Assembly: GCF_947623445.1 (NCBI RefSeq)
Contig: NC_135241.1
Span: 4,032,501-4,096,500, forward strand
Reading direction: 5' to 3'
DNA from: Clavelina lepadiformis
Taxonomy: Eukaryota > Chordata > Ascidiacea > Aplousobranchia > Clavelinidae
Length of the DNA: 64,000 nucleotides
Shown here: in pieces, positions 22,828 to 35,600 of the stretch
Position numbering within the stretch: the first letter of the stretch is position 1
How the letters are laid out: every line of letters starts with the position of its first letter
Position numbers and translations under genes: made by a program
Notes under the pieces: model-generated
The model's database searches: none
Told to the model about the DNA's origin: nothing
The model's input: the letters and a program-made list of their open reading frames with translations, nothing else

Positions 22828-25800
22828 AAGTAGCAGTTTTTATGTGGAGTTGTTATTTTTAGATGAGAACAACATCCTACATTACTTTGCATGTGAGCAC
22901 AGCAAAAACTTTTGGGACAGTATGCATAATTCGTCTCAGTCTAGAAGGGTAAGTATAATGTTGAGGTAGTAGCTGCCTCAAAATCAAATGTTGTTGAAAA
23001 CATTGAGTAGTTTTTCATTCTGATTTTGAAAGATAACTTTTTGTAGGTTTATTTCCTGCCTAAGTACAATGTTTTATATCTGGAATCTATTTTTAATAAT
23101 ATTTGATTAGTTACTTAGATTTTTTTATGTTATTATTTGGGGATGGCCAAAGCACAATTTCGAATACACAGGTATTTGAATCCACATTGTGTGGTTTAAC
23201 GAACCTTGGGATTGAAACATCTTTTTTCTACTTTTAAGTCCACTTACGTTTTTCTCCTTCCTGCAAGAAAGTATGACATACCCATGTACATGTAAGAACC
23301 AAAGCAATACCTTTTTCTGGTTTATCGTTTCAATAGATAAGAATGGAAAAGTTTGGTTGCGATGACATAGTGGCCTTATGTTGACTAATTATTGTGCATT
23401 GGACGTGTGGCCAAGGCGTGATTGATCTTGCATAACTTTAAGAAGGTTTTTGGCTAGGCCCCAAGTTTTGTTGTCGTTATCCGGGTACAGTCATTACCTC
23501 TTTACTTGTAACAAATAACTGTGCCACATTACGTCTAGCTCACGCTTTGCCCAGACACAAAGAAGAAAAAAGAAATTAAATGCGACGTGGGCTACCAGTA
23601 TGGAAATAGGCAATTATTGCACAGACAACTAAATTTAAGATGCGATGAAACATTAACAGCATTCCCACAGACGCATGTTTAAAAACAAAGCTTTTGTAAT
23701 AAAACTTTGAGGTCGTGCATGCAAACAAAAGATATGTTCGTAAAATGAATACAAGAGTCAACACAGTAGAAAGCTTTTTTTATTATTATTCATTCTACAT
23801 TCAAGTCGCAACTCACAACCTTATGCTCAGAAGACATGTTGTAAGTTTGTGGTCAAGGAGAGATTTATTTTGCATTATAAGTTAGTGTAAGTAAGAAGTA
23901 TAGAAAGACGTATGTTTAGTGTTCAGGACATTTATAGTTTTTAAACGAATGCAAATAACAAAGTTGATGTCAAAGTTGATGAAAATGCATTTTAATTATG
24001 TCGATCGTCGCTAAATTTCTTGGGCAAATTACCAAACTTACGTTCATTCATTCGAAGTACTGTAGTACTGTATGCAACAGTTTCTCAAGGTAGAGATAGG
24101 TACGGCGTTTAAGCACAATGCTGCTTTTTCAGGCTTGCATAAGAAGGCTTATAGGTCTTCTAGGTGCTATAACAGTATAACCTATCTTCTATAACCTATG
24201 TTGTTATAGGTCTATAGGTCTACAATACTTATAGGGTTTTGAAACAACAATGTTAAAGAAGTCTGTCGCTTAGTACTGGGTTATTCACGACTTAGGATTG
24301 TTTTAGTTAAATTAAATTGCATTTCATCAACATTGTTGCAACTCACTAGATATGAAACGTTTAGATTCGAATTTCTGGGTTTGTTATCTCTATTCTTGAA
24401 GCCATTAGAATTTTACTTTGGTCATCCCTATTATGATGTTATAAAATAATAATGCATGAAGTTTGTGTTTTCTTCATGAAAATCATTTTTCTCTTTCTAT
24501 TTTTGAACTCACTTGATCTTCTTGTAACTCTTCGACTATTTTGCGCACGTGTTATGGAGGTGACAAATTAACAGCACAGAGTAAGAAAAACAGAGTGGAC
24601 AAAAGATTAAATTTAAATACTGTTCTAAAATCTAATCAGTCTAACTATGGTTTTCCAGGAAATTCTTGAATGTGTACCGGTCAATTTGCTATGCTTCAAT
24701 GCATTGATGTTTCATTGAGTAGTCCAATATCACAAACAATGCACAATATTATAAACATGCGTAAAAAAGTCAGGTGTACTTAGGCAATAAGTTGAGCATG
24801 CACGCAACACTGTAGGGCACCACAACTGGTATTAGAGTTTTTGTTTTATGGACAGCAGTGATGTTTGGACACACTCCAATTATTTCTGACTATTACTTCG
24901 AATAAACTGGTAAAGGGATTAATTAATTTTTTTGCATGATTTGGTTCAATTTCTTTGCCTGAGTCTGACAGAAGGCTTTTGTGCTAAAAAGATATTAATT
25001 ATTTCATATTAAATGAAATTGATTATGCATAAGTGAAAATTTCTTACAAGTATTTCTTATATGCTTTTTACATAAAATGGAAATAACAAGATAAAATGTA
25101 TTTTTTATGTGGTGAAGTTTTGTTAAATTGTATTTTGGATGCATTTGATACAGTTTTGTTTAAAGTTGTTAATGTTTCTTTTTACTTAAGAATCCCTAAC
25201 TTTATTAAGGTTATCCTTAATTAATTTTTCACATCACATCAGTTCAGAGAGCTGTAATCTTGTATTGTTTCAAACATTTTCTGAAGACAAAATTTTTGAC
25301 CCGTTGTTGTTATTATTGATTAACATCTAAGCAAGACTTATTTTCTATTTGTACTTCAATTTTGTTGTATTTGTTTCAGTTCTATTTGCCAATGAATGTA
25401 ATTGAGGGAGAGTTTAAAACTTGTATGAATAACTGCAACATCCCCGTTGGAAAAGGGCAACATGTTTGGAAATTAATAAAGTATTTTCTCAAAGACGGTT
25501 TGGTTTCACACCAACAAGGTTTGTGTGAACTAATGTTATAAGATTTAAAACATGTTCTAAGATGCATTTTAACACCAGTGTTTAGAAAGAAAAGTTTTAA
25601 GTTGCACAGTTTTTCATGTTTTGTTTTATATATATATATTAATGTGAGATATATATGTATTTATATACCCACATAATGCCTGGACCAATTGTAGACTTGT
25701 TTTATATGTATTTGATAGTTATTTCAGGGCAACATTCTTTGGCAATGATATAATTTAAGTAGTAAGGCTGAATGTAGAGGTATATAAATTGCATTTTTTG

Positions 25801-28510
25801 GATTGTTAATTTACAAAAAAATTTGGAGTGCGTCTTACACAAGAATAAACATGGCAGCAAAAATATCACATTGCTTTGTAACGAAAATATCACAGCAAAG
25901 GTTATTGCACAAAGAAATTCATTTATTGTTTACTAAATTACATAAATAAAATTAAATCTATTGATAGGTATTCTTAATTTACACATAACCTAGTGTATAT
26001 TTAGGTTGCTATAGGTAGATGTATATAAATTATCGCTAATGTCAGCGTAATATTTTTAGAGCATTGTGCTGAACATGAATGCAAAACTAAGGCAATACTG
26101 TACAACTGTGGTAGATTGCTAATAGAAACAAATATTATACTGCAATATTAAACATTCATAAATTTAACAATAGACAATGAAAGTGTATCAATGCAGCACT
26201 GGAAAGAAAACTTAAAATTCAGTTGTTTTTGAAAGTTTTTTATTAAATTCTCATTTTTATCACTTCAAGATTCGCAGCTTGTTAGCGTCAGGAGATTCAT
26301 CCAACTAACCAAGGCCTTTGGTTGCATGAAAAAAGTAAATCAGTCATATTTTTTCCTGAACCAGGTAAGTTTATAAAGCCAAAATTAACTTCTTATTACA
26401 ATTTTTTGTTGAAATTCCATTTGCTCTGTACATCTGCCATATGTTGCTATCGAGATTTTAAGAGTTTTGGGTTTTGTGGATTGAGATATTTAAATTTTGT
26501 GAATTCAGATCCAGTTTTGTTTTCAGATATTACGTTTGCTGAAAAATGCGGGTGCTAAGAATGGAAAAGAATATTTATGGTATTTATTCATCCCAGTCAA
26601 GTTTGTTTTAACTTGTCAATTGTTTGTTTATTGCTATTATTTTAGTATTAAAACTTTTGATTCAACTTCCGGTGTAACCTGTTTTGTTCCCTTAGTTGGT
26701 TTGGTGGACACATGACTCAGGACGATGCTGAACAACTGCTTCAAGACAAAGAAGACGAAACGTTTTTTGTGAGGTTTAGTGAAACCCATGCAAGCAACGG
26801 TAAAAGTTTTAATATTTTTGAAAAAAATCACCAACCTGTTGCTAAATTTAATGCAGCTGTTTAAAAACTTGTGTTTTCAACTCCTTTGCCTTTACCAACG
26901 AAGTGATCTTTTCATGAGCATTTGTTTGTTTGTCTAATTGGAATATTACTTAAAAACCTGTTATGTACCTCTGAATTGGTTCATGAATTACAGTTATCAT
27001 GTTATAGGGATAGATAATAATTTACAGTAGATTTAGTGTTGATAAATTTACTAGGATCCTACAGTATAAGGAACCAAACCATATCTGGCCAATGGTCATA
27101 TGTGAGAGAAATAAGGAAAAATATTACTCTGCAAAAGTAGATGGTGGCTGAGCCTAATTTTCTGATTCTTGTATTAGGTGTTGACTACTAGGCAGACATT
27201 AACAATAATGATAGGCCTCTTTTATTAATAAGCTAAGCAAAAAATGAAAACAAGAAAATGAATAAAAGCTTTTATACTTTTAAAATGTGTTTTTAATCCA
27301 TTTAACATGACTAATTGCATTAATGCTTAAAGACACGAATATCAGTCACAAATTAGTATGTAACAAATATTGGCTGAAGTCATTTGAAATTCATCTACTT
27401 GTAAAAAAATTTATTTGTCAATTTTATGATTGCATAAAATTCTTAAACACAATAGAATTATTTGTTAATTGTGTAGTTTTGTTAAATTTCCCATAGTTTT
27501 TTATTATATGAAATGATATTTTATAGGAGGATTTGCTGTTGCATTTAAAGCAGGATGTGATATAAGGCATTATCATATAAAAGTAAGTTTTCGCATTCTT
27601 CTGTTATCTGTACCTTGCAAACATGGATACAGTACTCATTATTAGGATTGTTTATTTCCAGAAGTTTTGCTGAAAGTTTTTGATGTTTGTCAGTTTTGCC
27701 TTTTTGAGTTACAGCCGAAACAAGCTGTTTTTTTTTCATTGATGCTGTCCGTGGCTCTGGAAATTAGATTAGATTTTTTTTGGCACGAAATTGTAGTCTT
27801 GTATTTAGTGAGCTATTATAAAAGCTAAAGATGTTTGTTAATTTATTAGTATTGCATGTGAGAAAACATTAATCTTGGGATTAATTACTTAGATTTACGT
27901 TGTTATAGTAAAACTAAAGTTAACGATTTTGCTGCCCCTGGTAAAGTTGAATGTCCAGGTTGAGAGCCGCTGGTCTAGTCTGCAACGTAACTGATATCTG
28001 TGCAAGATACTTTGTTTGCCAACTCTTTCAGTCATGTGCATTCCTTTTGCCTTGATACGTTGCTAGTAGTGAAAAAAAAGAAGGAACTTGGTCCAAGTAC
28101 CGTTACAAATTTGGAAAAGTAATCTGCAACTGTTGATACTTTTTAACTTGATACTCCCAAGCTACAGCAGCTCTTCTGTTAAGAGTACTTGTTACATTGG
28201 TTATAATCATTACATAACCTTTGCTTGCGCTGAATGATCTGTCATAAAATATTTTCATATATATTTTTGTTTCGAATAACACATTGATAGTGTGCTTGCT
28301 TAACAGGGAGCTCCTGAACAGGCTTGCAATGGTGAAGAATATAATGCTGGCCTACGTCTTGTGATTGAAGGCCATGTTGAAGATAATTCGCATGATAACT
28401 TGGTTGACTTTGTGAACGATAGATTACGTACAGATGACGTAGAGGGATTTTATTGTAGCTACATTTGCCCAAACCTTCCTTTAAATGCAACATTCAAAGG
28501 TTACAACTAA
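22828..28510 (+). CDS. SH2-domain protein, C-terminal part (N-terminus unresolved)
   Basis: Seven exons with GT-AG sites and consistent phases give the last 256 residues: 22828-22948, 25380-25518, 26270-26364, 26527-26579, 26696-26799, 27527-27582, 28307-28510. An SH2 domain fills the second half. It starts at WFGGHMTQDDAEQLL, has the phosphotyrosine-binding strand FFVRFSET (the Arg is the conserved pTyr contact), then HYHI and the helix DNLVDFVNDRL. Upstream, an all-alpha-looking region (GQHVWKLIKYFL, VRRFIQLTKAFG, NQILRLLKNAG) precedes it. Linker helices directly before SH2 occur in STAT proteins, but no DNA-binding domain was found and I cannot name the family. The first recognised exon starts mid-codon, so upstream coding exon(s) exist. 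The stop is TAA at 28508-28510. Confidence 0.75.
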
Positions 28511-29253
28511 GCCACTTTGGAAATGGAATTGTTGTTTTAGCAATCGCCATGACCGAAATATATCGTTAGAGCTAATGAATACTACTACAGTATATTAAAC
28601 TATTAATAACTGATTAATTAGTTCTTGCCTTAAAAACTTGATCAGATCGGATAAAAACCTTGCCATCATGTGTTGAAATGTATTGCATGTTTGAAGCGAG
28701 TGTATCAATAGTTAAATGATCTTTTTCATTCCATGTTTGTCAAAGACAGATTTAAAAAATTGTTTGTAATTTCTTGCCTTGAACACAGCCATGCAGGCTG
28801 TGTTCATTATATTCATTAAATATTCATAGAGACAAAAATATGTCTCATCACGTCATGAAAGTGTTATTATTATTCTTACACATAGCGCAAGCAATACAAT
28901 TTCAAACGATGCGCTGCTACACAAAAACATTTATCTATTTTACTGATGCAATGCAATGCATTAACAATATTTTAACATGTATGTCTCGTTATTTTATTCC
29001 AAAAACTTGTTACACTTTCTGCTCAACAGTCCTGGTAAAGAGCTCTCGTTCTTCTTCTTTTCTGTTGTCAACATTTTTCTTCTAATAATTTTGTGACTGT
29101 TGTAATTTTGCAACTCCTTGTATTTTGTATACATATTTTCTTACGTTTCTTACATAAATTCCAGCCGTGTAACTCACAATTATGTCCCTGCATGTGCTGC
29201 AATATAATCATATGCAGTAGAATTTAGGTAATACATTCAGCCACCGCTTAATA
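28511..29253. other. 3' flank of the SH2 gene
   Basis: Probable 3' UTR and intergenic DNA. Apart from the hairpin at 28781-28805 nothing was recognised. Confidence 0.4.
28781..28805. other. Perfect 10-bp hairpin
   Basis: GAACACAGCC, a 5-base loop ATGCA, and the exact complement GGCTGTGTTC. It lies 271 bases after the SH2-gene stop codon, so it could fold in that 3' UTR. It lacks a longer stem that would suggest a microRNA precursor. Confidence 0.6.
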
Positions 29254-29655
29254 CAGTCAGACCTCGTTAATCCGGACCACTTTGTTTCATCATAAAATGT
29301 CGGTTTAGCGGGGCATCCGGATTATCGTAAAGCGAAAAATCAATAAATCTTGCAAATGCAGCCATGTGTTGAAAAGCGGTATGCACCTTACTCCAATTCA
29401 AAGTATTCGGAGGAGTTTAAGGAGTATCTAGGACAATCGTTAATCATTTTCGCTTCACTCTTAATAATCCGGTTTATCAGATTTTTTTGTTTTTTTATTG
29501 AGCATAGTTGTTCTAAAACTTTTGTGTCGGAGTCGGACAGCGGGGTTTCCGGATTAAAGGGGTAAAATGCATAGAAAGAAATCCGTCCCTGACAGTTTTG
29601 TGTCGGATAATGAAGATTCCGGTTGTTCAGGGTTCGGATTAACGAAGTCTCACTG
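29254..29655. mobile_element. Tigger/pogo-type MITE
   Basis: Ends: CAGTCAGACCTCGTTAATCC at the left and, read from the right, CAGTGAGACTTCGTTAATCC. TA flanks both ends (29252-29253 and 29656-29657). Internal repeats of an ATCCGGATTA type occur near both ends. It is 402 bp long with no transposase. The terminal CAGT and TA target fit the Tc1/mariner-pogo group. Confidence 0.85.
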
Positions 29656-29917
29656 TATATCCTTATACCATAATATTGCGTCACTTGGATCATCTCTAAG
29701 TTTTTTGCTGTGAATTTGAAACAGAAAAGTCTAAGAAGTATCTGGATACCAGCAGCGATTGTTTTAAATGGAAAACTGGGCTTAAACTGACTTAAATTAA
29801 GCCAGTTTATGTAGCCAATGTGTGTTGGAAACTGAATGTGCATTTAGTGGTACTGTATTATTCTGTACGTGTGTCAGTATTATTATATGCCCAATGCTCT
29901 AACTACTCCACTACCAT

Positions 29918-29990
29918 TAGCTCGCTAACTGAACGGTTATAGCATTAGGCTTGTTATAAGCGAACCCTTGTTTGATACCCTGTGGCGCCA
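29918..29990 (+). repeat. tRNA-derived SINE head
   Basis: The sequence CTCGCTAACTGAACGGTTAT resembles a degenerate A-box region. About 45 bases later GTTTGATACCC resembles a B-box, and the segment ends TGGCGCCA. The same CGCCA end followed by ATTG/AATTG occurs in the related copy at 39924-39997. Cloverleaf stems are degraded. Confidence 0.5.
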
Positions 29991-30237
29991 TTGTTGTCTC
30001 ACATAAGCTCACTGTTTATTGTTTAAATTGGTTTTACTGCTTTTTATCTTGTACAAAACGCTTTTGTATCTGGTATTTTATAATTGGTTCAACAAATTTG
30101 TTTGAACTCCCCCCAAGCTATAAAAATGATTTCAGTTTTGGTAATCTCTTTATTGTGTGCTATTATTTTCCTATTATTACTGTGTTTTTCGGTTTTACAG
30201 AGCTTTAGGTTAATTTTTGCTGTAAGTTTTACAAGTA

Positions 30238-31482
30238 ATGGAGACTTTTGTTGTTATTGGTGGTGAAACTTCAAACTTTAGCAAGAAAATTCTTGAAGAA
30301 ACTACCAACATTCTACTAAAAACACCCAGCAAAAACATAAAAGCTATCGCTTTTATTTCTCATTCTAGTATAAGCAATGACATTTTATCTGCTTTTAAAG
30401 AAGTATTTTCATGTTCAGTGGTTGCCATTGCAAATCATGAAAAGCCCTACATCCATGGTTTGTATGAGGTTAAGCGTATGATGGACAAGCTTTCAATATT
30501 AAGTCTTCATTTGTTGTCGGCTACAACTTCTGTCATGTATTTTCGGAATCTCTGTACAGCCTTGTTTCCCCCTGCCTACCAAGTTTCATTATCCTCTATT
30601 ATAAATGCTAAAGGCTGTCAGGAATTTTTTTCACCACACAACATCAATTATGAAATTAAAAACTACATCTCCAGCATCCCATTATGCCCCATTAACAAAT
30701 TTCCTGTGCTTACCTCTAATAAAATAACATTTCCCTTTGTTCATGGATATTCTGGAAGGCAAGGCGGGATTTCTACTCATCCTGACCAAGCCTCATTGAA
30801 TCTTTGTTACTCAAACCGGAAAAGAGATCCAAAATCAGTAATCGCTGAAAACAAGGCCCGCTTGGCTAAAAGATGTCAATTTGATGTTGAAAAATTTTAC
30901 ATAGCTAAAGCTGTTCATGGTAAGGATGTGTGGGTTTACGAACATGCAGAACCCCTGTCTTATGATGGAATTGTGACCAAGTCACCTGGCATTGTGGTAG
31001 CTGCACCTGGTGCTGATTGCAATATGATACTTTTTGCTGACCCTGTTCGTGAAGCGTGTGGTGCTGCTCATGCGGGATGGAAAGGCATTTTAGCTGGAAT
31101 ACTTCAATCAATGCTGTTAGCTATGCAAAATACTTATGGAACTGAGGTGAAAGATTTGATTGTATCCATTGGACCATCATTAGGTGTTTGTTGCTGTGAA
31201 TTTGGAAAAGAAGATTCCAAAAAGTTTACCCATATTTGCAGCGATTGTGTTGTGTGGAAAACAGGTCATGAAAAGCCATTTATAGATTTAAGATTGGCAG
31301 TTAAAACTCTTTTAGAAAGATATGGTGTTTTGCCAAAATATTTAGATGATGGCCAAAGCACTAATTCGTCTTTAGATATTTGCACTAAATGTGATCCATT
31401 GAAGAGATTTTTTTCATATCGTCGTGATGGAGCTCAGTTTGGCAATCAAGTTGGTTTTATCGGTTTGACTGTGTGTGATTAG
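30238..31482 (+). CDS. LACC1: LACC1 (FAMIN), purine nucleoside phosphorylase/deaminase
   Basis: One coding exon encodes 414 residues (human LACC1 430). The family (YlmD/YfiH, once called laccase-like) acts on purine nucleosides: adenosine deaminase, nucleoside phosphorylase and methylthioadenosine phosphorylase activities are known for the human protein, which affects macrophage metabolism and NOD2 signalling. The catalytic core starts about residue 165 with FPFVHGYSGRQGGIS. The three zinc-binding/catalytic residues of the family are visible: His227 (KAVHGKDV), Cys261 (GADCNMI) and His278 (AAHAGWKG). The family's C-terminal RRDGAQFGNQVGFIGL is also present. The first 160 residues are a divergent N-terminal region as in vertebrate LACC1. 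The start is the ATG at 30238, shortly after a possible TTTTACAG acceptor. AATAAA lies at 31642. Confidence 0.93.
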   Translation: METFVVIGGETSNFSKKILEETTNILLKTPSKNIKAIAFISHSSISNDILSAFKEVFSCSVVAIANHEKPYIHGLYEVKRMMDKLSILSLHLLSATTSVMYFRNLCTALFPPAYQVSLSSIINAKGCQEFFSPHNINYEIKNYISSIPLCPINKFPVLTSNKITFPFVHGYSGRQGGISTHPDQASLNLCYSNRKRDPKSVIAENKARLAKRCQFDVEKFYIAKAVHGKDVWVYEHAEPLSYDGIVTKSPGIVVAAPGADCNMILFADPVREACGAAHAGWKGILAGILQSMLLAMQNTYGTEVKDLIVSIGPSLGVCCCEFGKEDSKKFTHICSDCVVWKTGHEKPFIDLRLAVKTLLERYGVLPKYLDDGQSTNSSLDICTKCDPLKRFFSYRRDGAQFGNQVGFIGLTVCD

Positions 31483-31641
31483 TATATGGTTTTGTTGCAC
31501 TTGAAACATGTGTTTGTTATTGTTCTGTTATGAATTTGCTGTTTGTTGTCTGCATGGAAATATGTAAAACGTGTTGTTCAGTAACTTTGCGTAAAATGTT
31601 TGTATATATTAATTTCCAGTTTTTTCTAGATACGTATTTGT

Positions 31642-31647
31642 AATAAA
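31642..31647 (+). terminator. Poly(A) signal of LACC1
   Basis: AATAAA 160 bases after the LACC1 stop codon, in AT-rich sequence. Motif match only. Confidence 0.5.
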
Positions 31648-32599
31648 TAATAGTATAGTGCAGAAAGTATTACTCACCTGGTAAATAGCCTGACTTGCAG
31701 TAACATACTAGTTTTCTGTTTTCACCTTGCGGCACAACCTAGTCAACAATATTTACTTTAAATGTCCACACCTTATTTATTGTTGCCTTGTCTGCTTGTG
31801 CACCACTGCTCTAATCGTTTGACCTATATTCCACTGATAACCCTGCTCAAGGATTTGCATTGTCATTCAACTTGAATGCTCGTTGTGGACGTACCAAATA
31901 ACCCATAGACTCGCTAATAACTAGTGTCAGCGTCTATTGCAATGTGTACGGTAGTTATTATCATGCCTTTCATTGTTTATTTAAAAAATATGTTTTCTCT
32001 GGTCCTGAGCCGTTCCTAACTCATGAAATTTCTGTTTTCTTTGAATGTGCTTTAGATCGATCAATTGTATCAGATTTTTTTTTATAGAATATAGCTTTGC
32101 AAAGTTCACATAAATGTATATCATTGTTTATAAAATGATTGTGTGTCATTAAAAGGTGCCGGAAACATCCCTTACACCAGTGGTTCTGAAACTTGCATAA
32201 AAATTTTGCAAAACAGTCCTCTTGCAATTTTTCAGTCAATAGCGATCCATTATAAAATTAAAGATAACCAACTAACTGTGCTTTACACTATTGAACTGTT
32301 TTTGAAAAAAAAATTACCAATTATCGAACCGGGTTGTTTATGAAATTGTAATATTTGTTAATTTTTGGTAGGTTAGGAAAATAACGGAATATTTATTCAC
32401 CAAAAATCAAAACATAGTGATTCATAACTCAAGAGCAATTCAAAACTGTTGTGCATTGGTGGATTAAGCACATTCTTAATGACTTTGATATCATAGATCT
32501 ACCTTAATTTTTGTGTTTATAGCAATAGTTAAATTTAGTTAGCTTTGTTGATGAATATCTTTTTTTATGTAGTTATACATTTTACCTTCTGTATTTCAG
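31648..32599. other. LACC1 to kinase-Nudix intergenic
   Basis: Roughly 1 kb with no recognised gene. CAGTGGTTCTGAAACTTGC at about 32169 resembles a hAT MITE end, but no partner end was found. A TTTCAG acceptor at 32594-32599 begins the first coding exon of the next gene, so a non-coding first exon and promoter probably lie in this stretch. Confidence 0.4.
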
Positions 32600-32648
32600 T
32601 TCAAAAGTGAATTGTGCTTCAAGTGCTTTTCTGCAATGTGATTTAAAA

Positions 32649-35600
32649 ATGTCTAGTTCTACTGTTGAATTAGCCAAAAAACTCTATGATGACTTAACGA
32701 AAGAAGCAGAGATTCTAAAAGACATATTGCCTGCAGAAAAACATAAAACCCTTGGCGAAATATGTGTTTCTGCTAAAGAATTACTGCAAAAACTGCAAGA
32801 TGAAGATGAAAGTAAGGGCACCCGACTGCTATTACATCTATTTCATTTAAATATTTGTTTGCAAGCTGTTTTGACATTGAAATGGCACCATTGCCGGTTG
32901 CACATTTATTACTTTTTTTTATTCTAAGATCTAAGTCCCGAGGACGTCAATTTGCCAGATATTTTAGAAAGTGGCCATCTTGTTGGAAGTGGAAGTTTTG
33001 GTGATGTGTATTACACAAAGCTGAAAAGAGATGTGCCTGCTGCTGTGAAAATACTTAAAAGCGATGCTAAAGAAGAAAATAAGTTGGATATGAAACGTGA
33101 AATCGACCTGCTAAGGTAGCAGCCTTATAATAATGTTTAGTTGTCAAATGTATTTGAGTACGACATGAACCTATTGTTTGGTTAACAAAATTTAAGATTA
33201 CTTCTATTTGCAGATAGAAATTAAGAATTTTCATTCCTAAATGTAAATAAAAATTACTCTCAGCAAATGCCTATCATATAAAATTACAACAAATAATGAT
33301 CTTAACTTTTCTTTTAGCATTTATGAACGATTTCTCACTTTTCAGAATTTCAAATCATAATATTTCAGTGGTTTTAACATGATCTTTTTTAAGAATTGGT
33401 GAAGTTCGACAAACTTATAAAAAATTTCAAATCAAAGTTTTTAATTAAAAGCGGATTTCTTTTAAAAAAAAACGAAACAGTTATTCTGAATTGGTGTTTT
33501 TAATTTTGGTATATAGCAGGGGTGTTCAAATAATTTCTGGCATGATCCACCACAACCAAACCTGACAACATGATGATCCACTAAATACGAATAGTAAACA
33601 TATTGGACATGCTTTAATTTTAATGGTGCTTTATTTATGTAAATGTACCCTACATTGTAGGGCCTACAGCCCTACAATATATTTATAACTTTGTAAAAGT
33701 CCAAAGTCCAATGAAGTGTGCTATAGCTGCAAGATTGTTTCAAGACTACATTGGAAGATCCAGACAAAAAGTTGAAAAGATCCGGATCCGGATCGAGATC
33801 CGCCATTTGAACACCCCCGGTATATAGGATGGTTACATTTAACGTTTATATATCAACAACCAATTTTCAGATTAATCACCAACTCATTTTCTGAGAAAGT
33901 CACAGTTAATTTAAAAAAGTTGCAGTTTTGTCTTTTAATACTTGTTTTGACTATTTGCTTTCTAACGCTGTGAATAGACAACAACATCTTTTTGAAAAAT
34001 ACAAATTAAGTTGGGTTTGCATAATTATGCTGAAATAGCATTGAGATCTGAAGCAGAATATTTGGGTCAGTTTTGAACTTCACATAAAATCAAACAAAAT
34101 CATTATTGTGTAATTTTAATGCTATAAGTGTTTTCTGTGTTTACTTTTTGCTATATTGTTTATGTTTTTGCTGTATTGCGAAATGATTTGGCTTTTATGC
34201 CTATATAGACTGCATAGAGCAATCATTAACTACATAAATAAAAAAGTATTTATACTTGCCGCCACATAGTTTTAAAGCTTTAACCTTTAGGTGACTGAAT
34301 AATTCTGTTATGTTTCTTTCCTTTGAAATTTAGGTCATGTACAGAAACATTTCTTTCAAACATACTGAATAAAGTTAAATTTGTTCACAGTTATGTGATA
34401 AAAAGGTATGGTGCAAAACGTTTGGTGATGCACTTTGCAAAAATCACATGAATTTAAGAGTTGTTCCAGCACTACAATGTTTCTCAAAATATTTTTTGTG
34501 ATGACACCCAAGCTTTTCTTTGTGCAGTTCCAGTTTCTAGTGAATACACAATTTTTATTTTGTTTTTATAATTTTTGTATTGTATAGCTCAAATTTGGTA
34601 CTGTCATCAGGGCCACCAAACAGAAGCATGTGTCGTTTATACCTTGTTCAAGTGTCATGGGCTCAGAGCTGTACATGAGTGGGTTCCTTTTTTAGGAGCC
34701 ATTTCAAGAGCGATGCTCTTTTATGAAATTAGGAACAAAACCACGAGTGCGCTCGTTTTAAAAGTTATCTGTTTGTCACTCATTTTTTGCACAAACAACA
34801 ACGCTTCGAAACATAAAATTGATAAAAATAGTGATGCTAAAAAAATTAAGGTTTTGATCTGCTTTAAGACTATAATTTTGCATGTTGAATAAAAATCAAC
34901 TGCTTTGAAACTAAATACAAATTTTTTACACAAAGTTTATGGCAAAAAATAAACATTAGGCTACAATATTCAACAGTAAGCATGTCCGAACTATGTGATG
35001 GCAGTGCGATGTAAATGCTTTGTTTTTTAAGCTGGTAACAATGGTTAATGAGACAGGTGGCTGATAAGATAATTAAATAGATAGACTGACACAGAGGATC
35101 CCAGTTATCATTTTAGTGTTGTAATTTACTTCAATTTGCCGTTAATTTTATAACTTAACCGAAATATGTTTTGGAAGTAAAGAATATTGAAGTATTGAAC
35201 ATCGCCATCGACAAGTGTAGAAGGCAGTTTTTTTTAATTTTAAAAAGAAATGAGTGCGCCTTTTCTTTATAGAAGAGTGAAAGCACGAGTGACGCTCTTT
35301 TTTTATTGACAAACAAATGAAAACATGAACTACGCTCTTTTTAAAAGAATGGTTGCCCAGCTTTGGTAATACGGCAGTAGTGCATTTCTGACGTTCTTGT
35401 GAATAAATAACATAAGTGTTAAGACTAATCATGTCACCAGATAAATGGTAGTTCTTACATGTTAATGAATGGTTTCCTTTGAAGCAGGGCCTATTCTTTA
35501 TTCGTTACAATTCTTTTTTCATGTTTTTCACCTCTGCATCAGGACCATACATGGGCTTGAGCTACCATAGCATATATCATTGGCCTACCAGTGATATGCG

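Noticed and set aside
28781..28805. Histone-type or microRNA hairpin
   Set aside because: The stem is only 10 bp, the loop is not histone-like, and no histone gene or longer pairing is present.
29388..29843. 151-codon open frame on the minus strand
   Set aside because: It runs across the Tigger-type MITE and its flank and has no protein similarity.
32169..32340. Further hAT-type MITE starting CAGTGGTTCTGAAACTTG
   Set aside because: No matching right end or duplicated flanks found within a few hundred bases; may be a truncated copy.
34710..35350. Possible inverted-repeat element in kinase-Nudix intron 2
   Set aside because: Only short GCTCTTTT-type motifs recur; no terminal repeats or target duplication could be defined.
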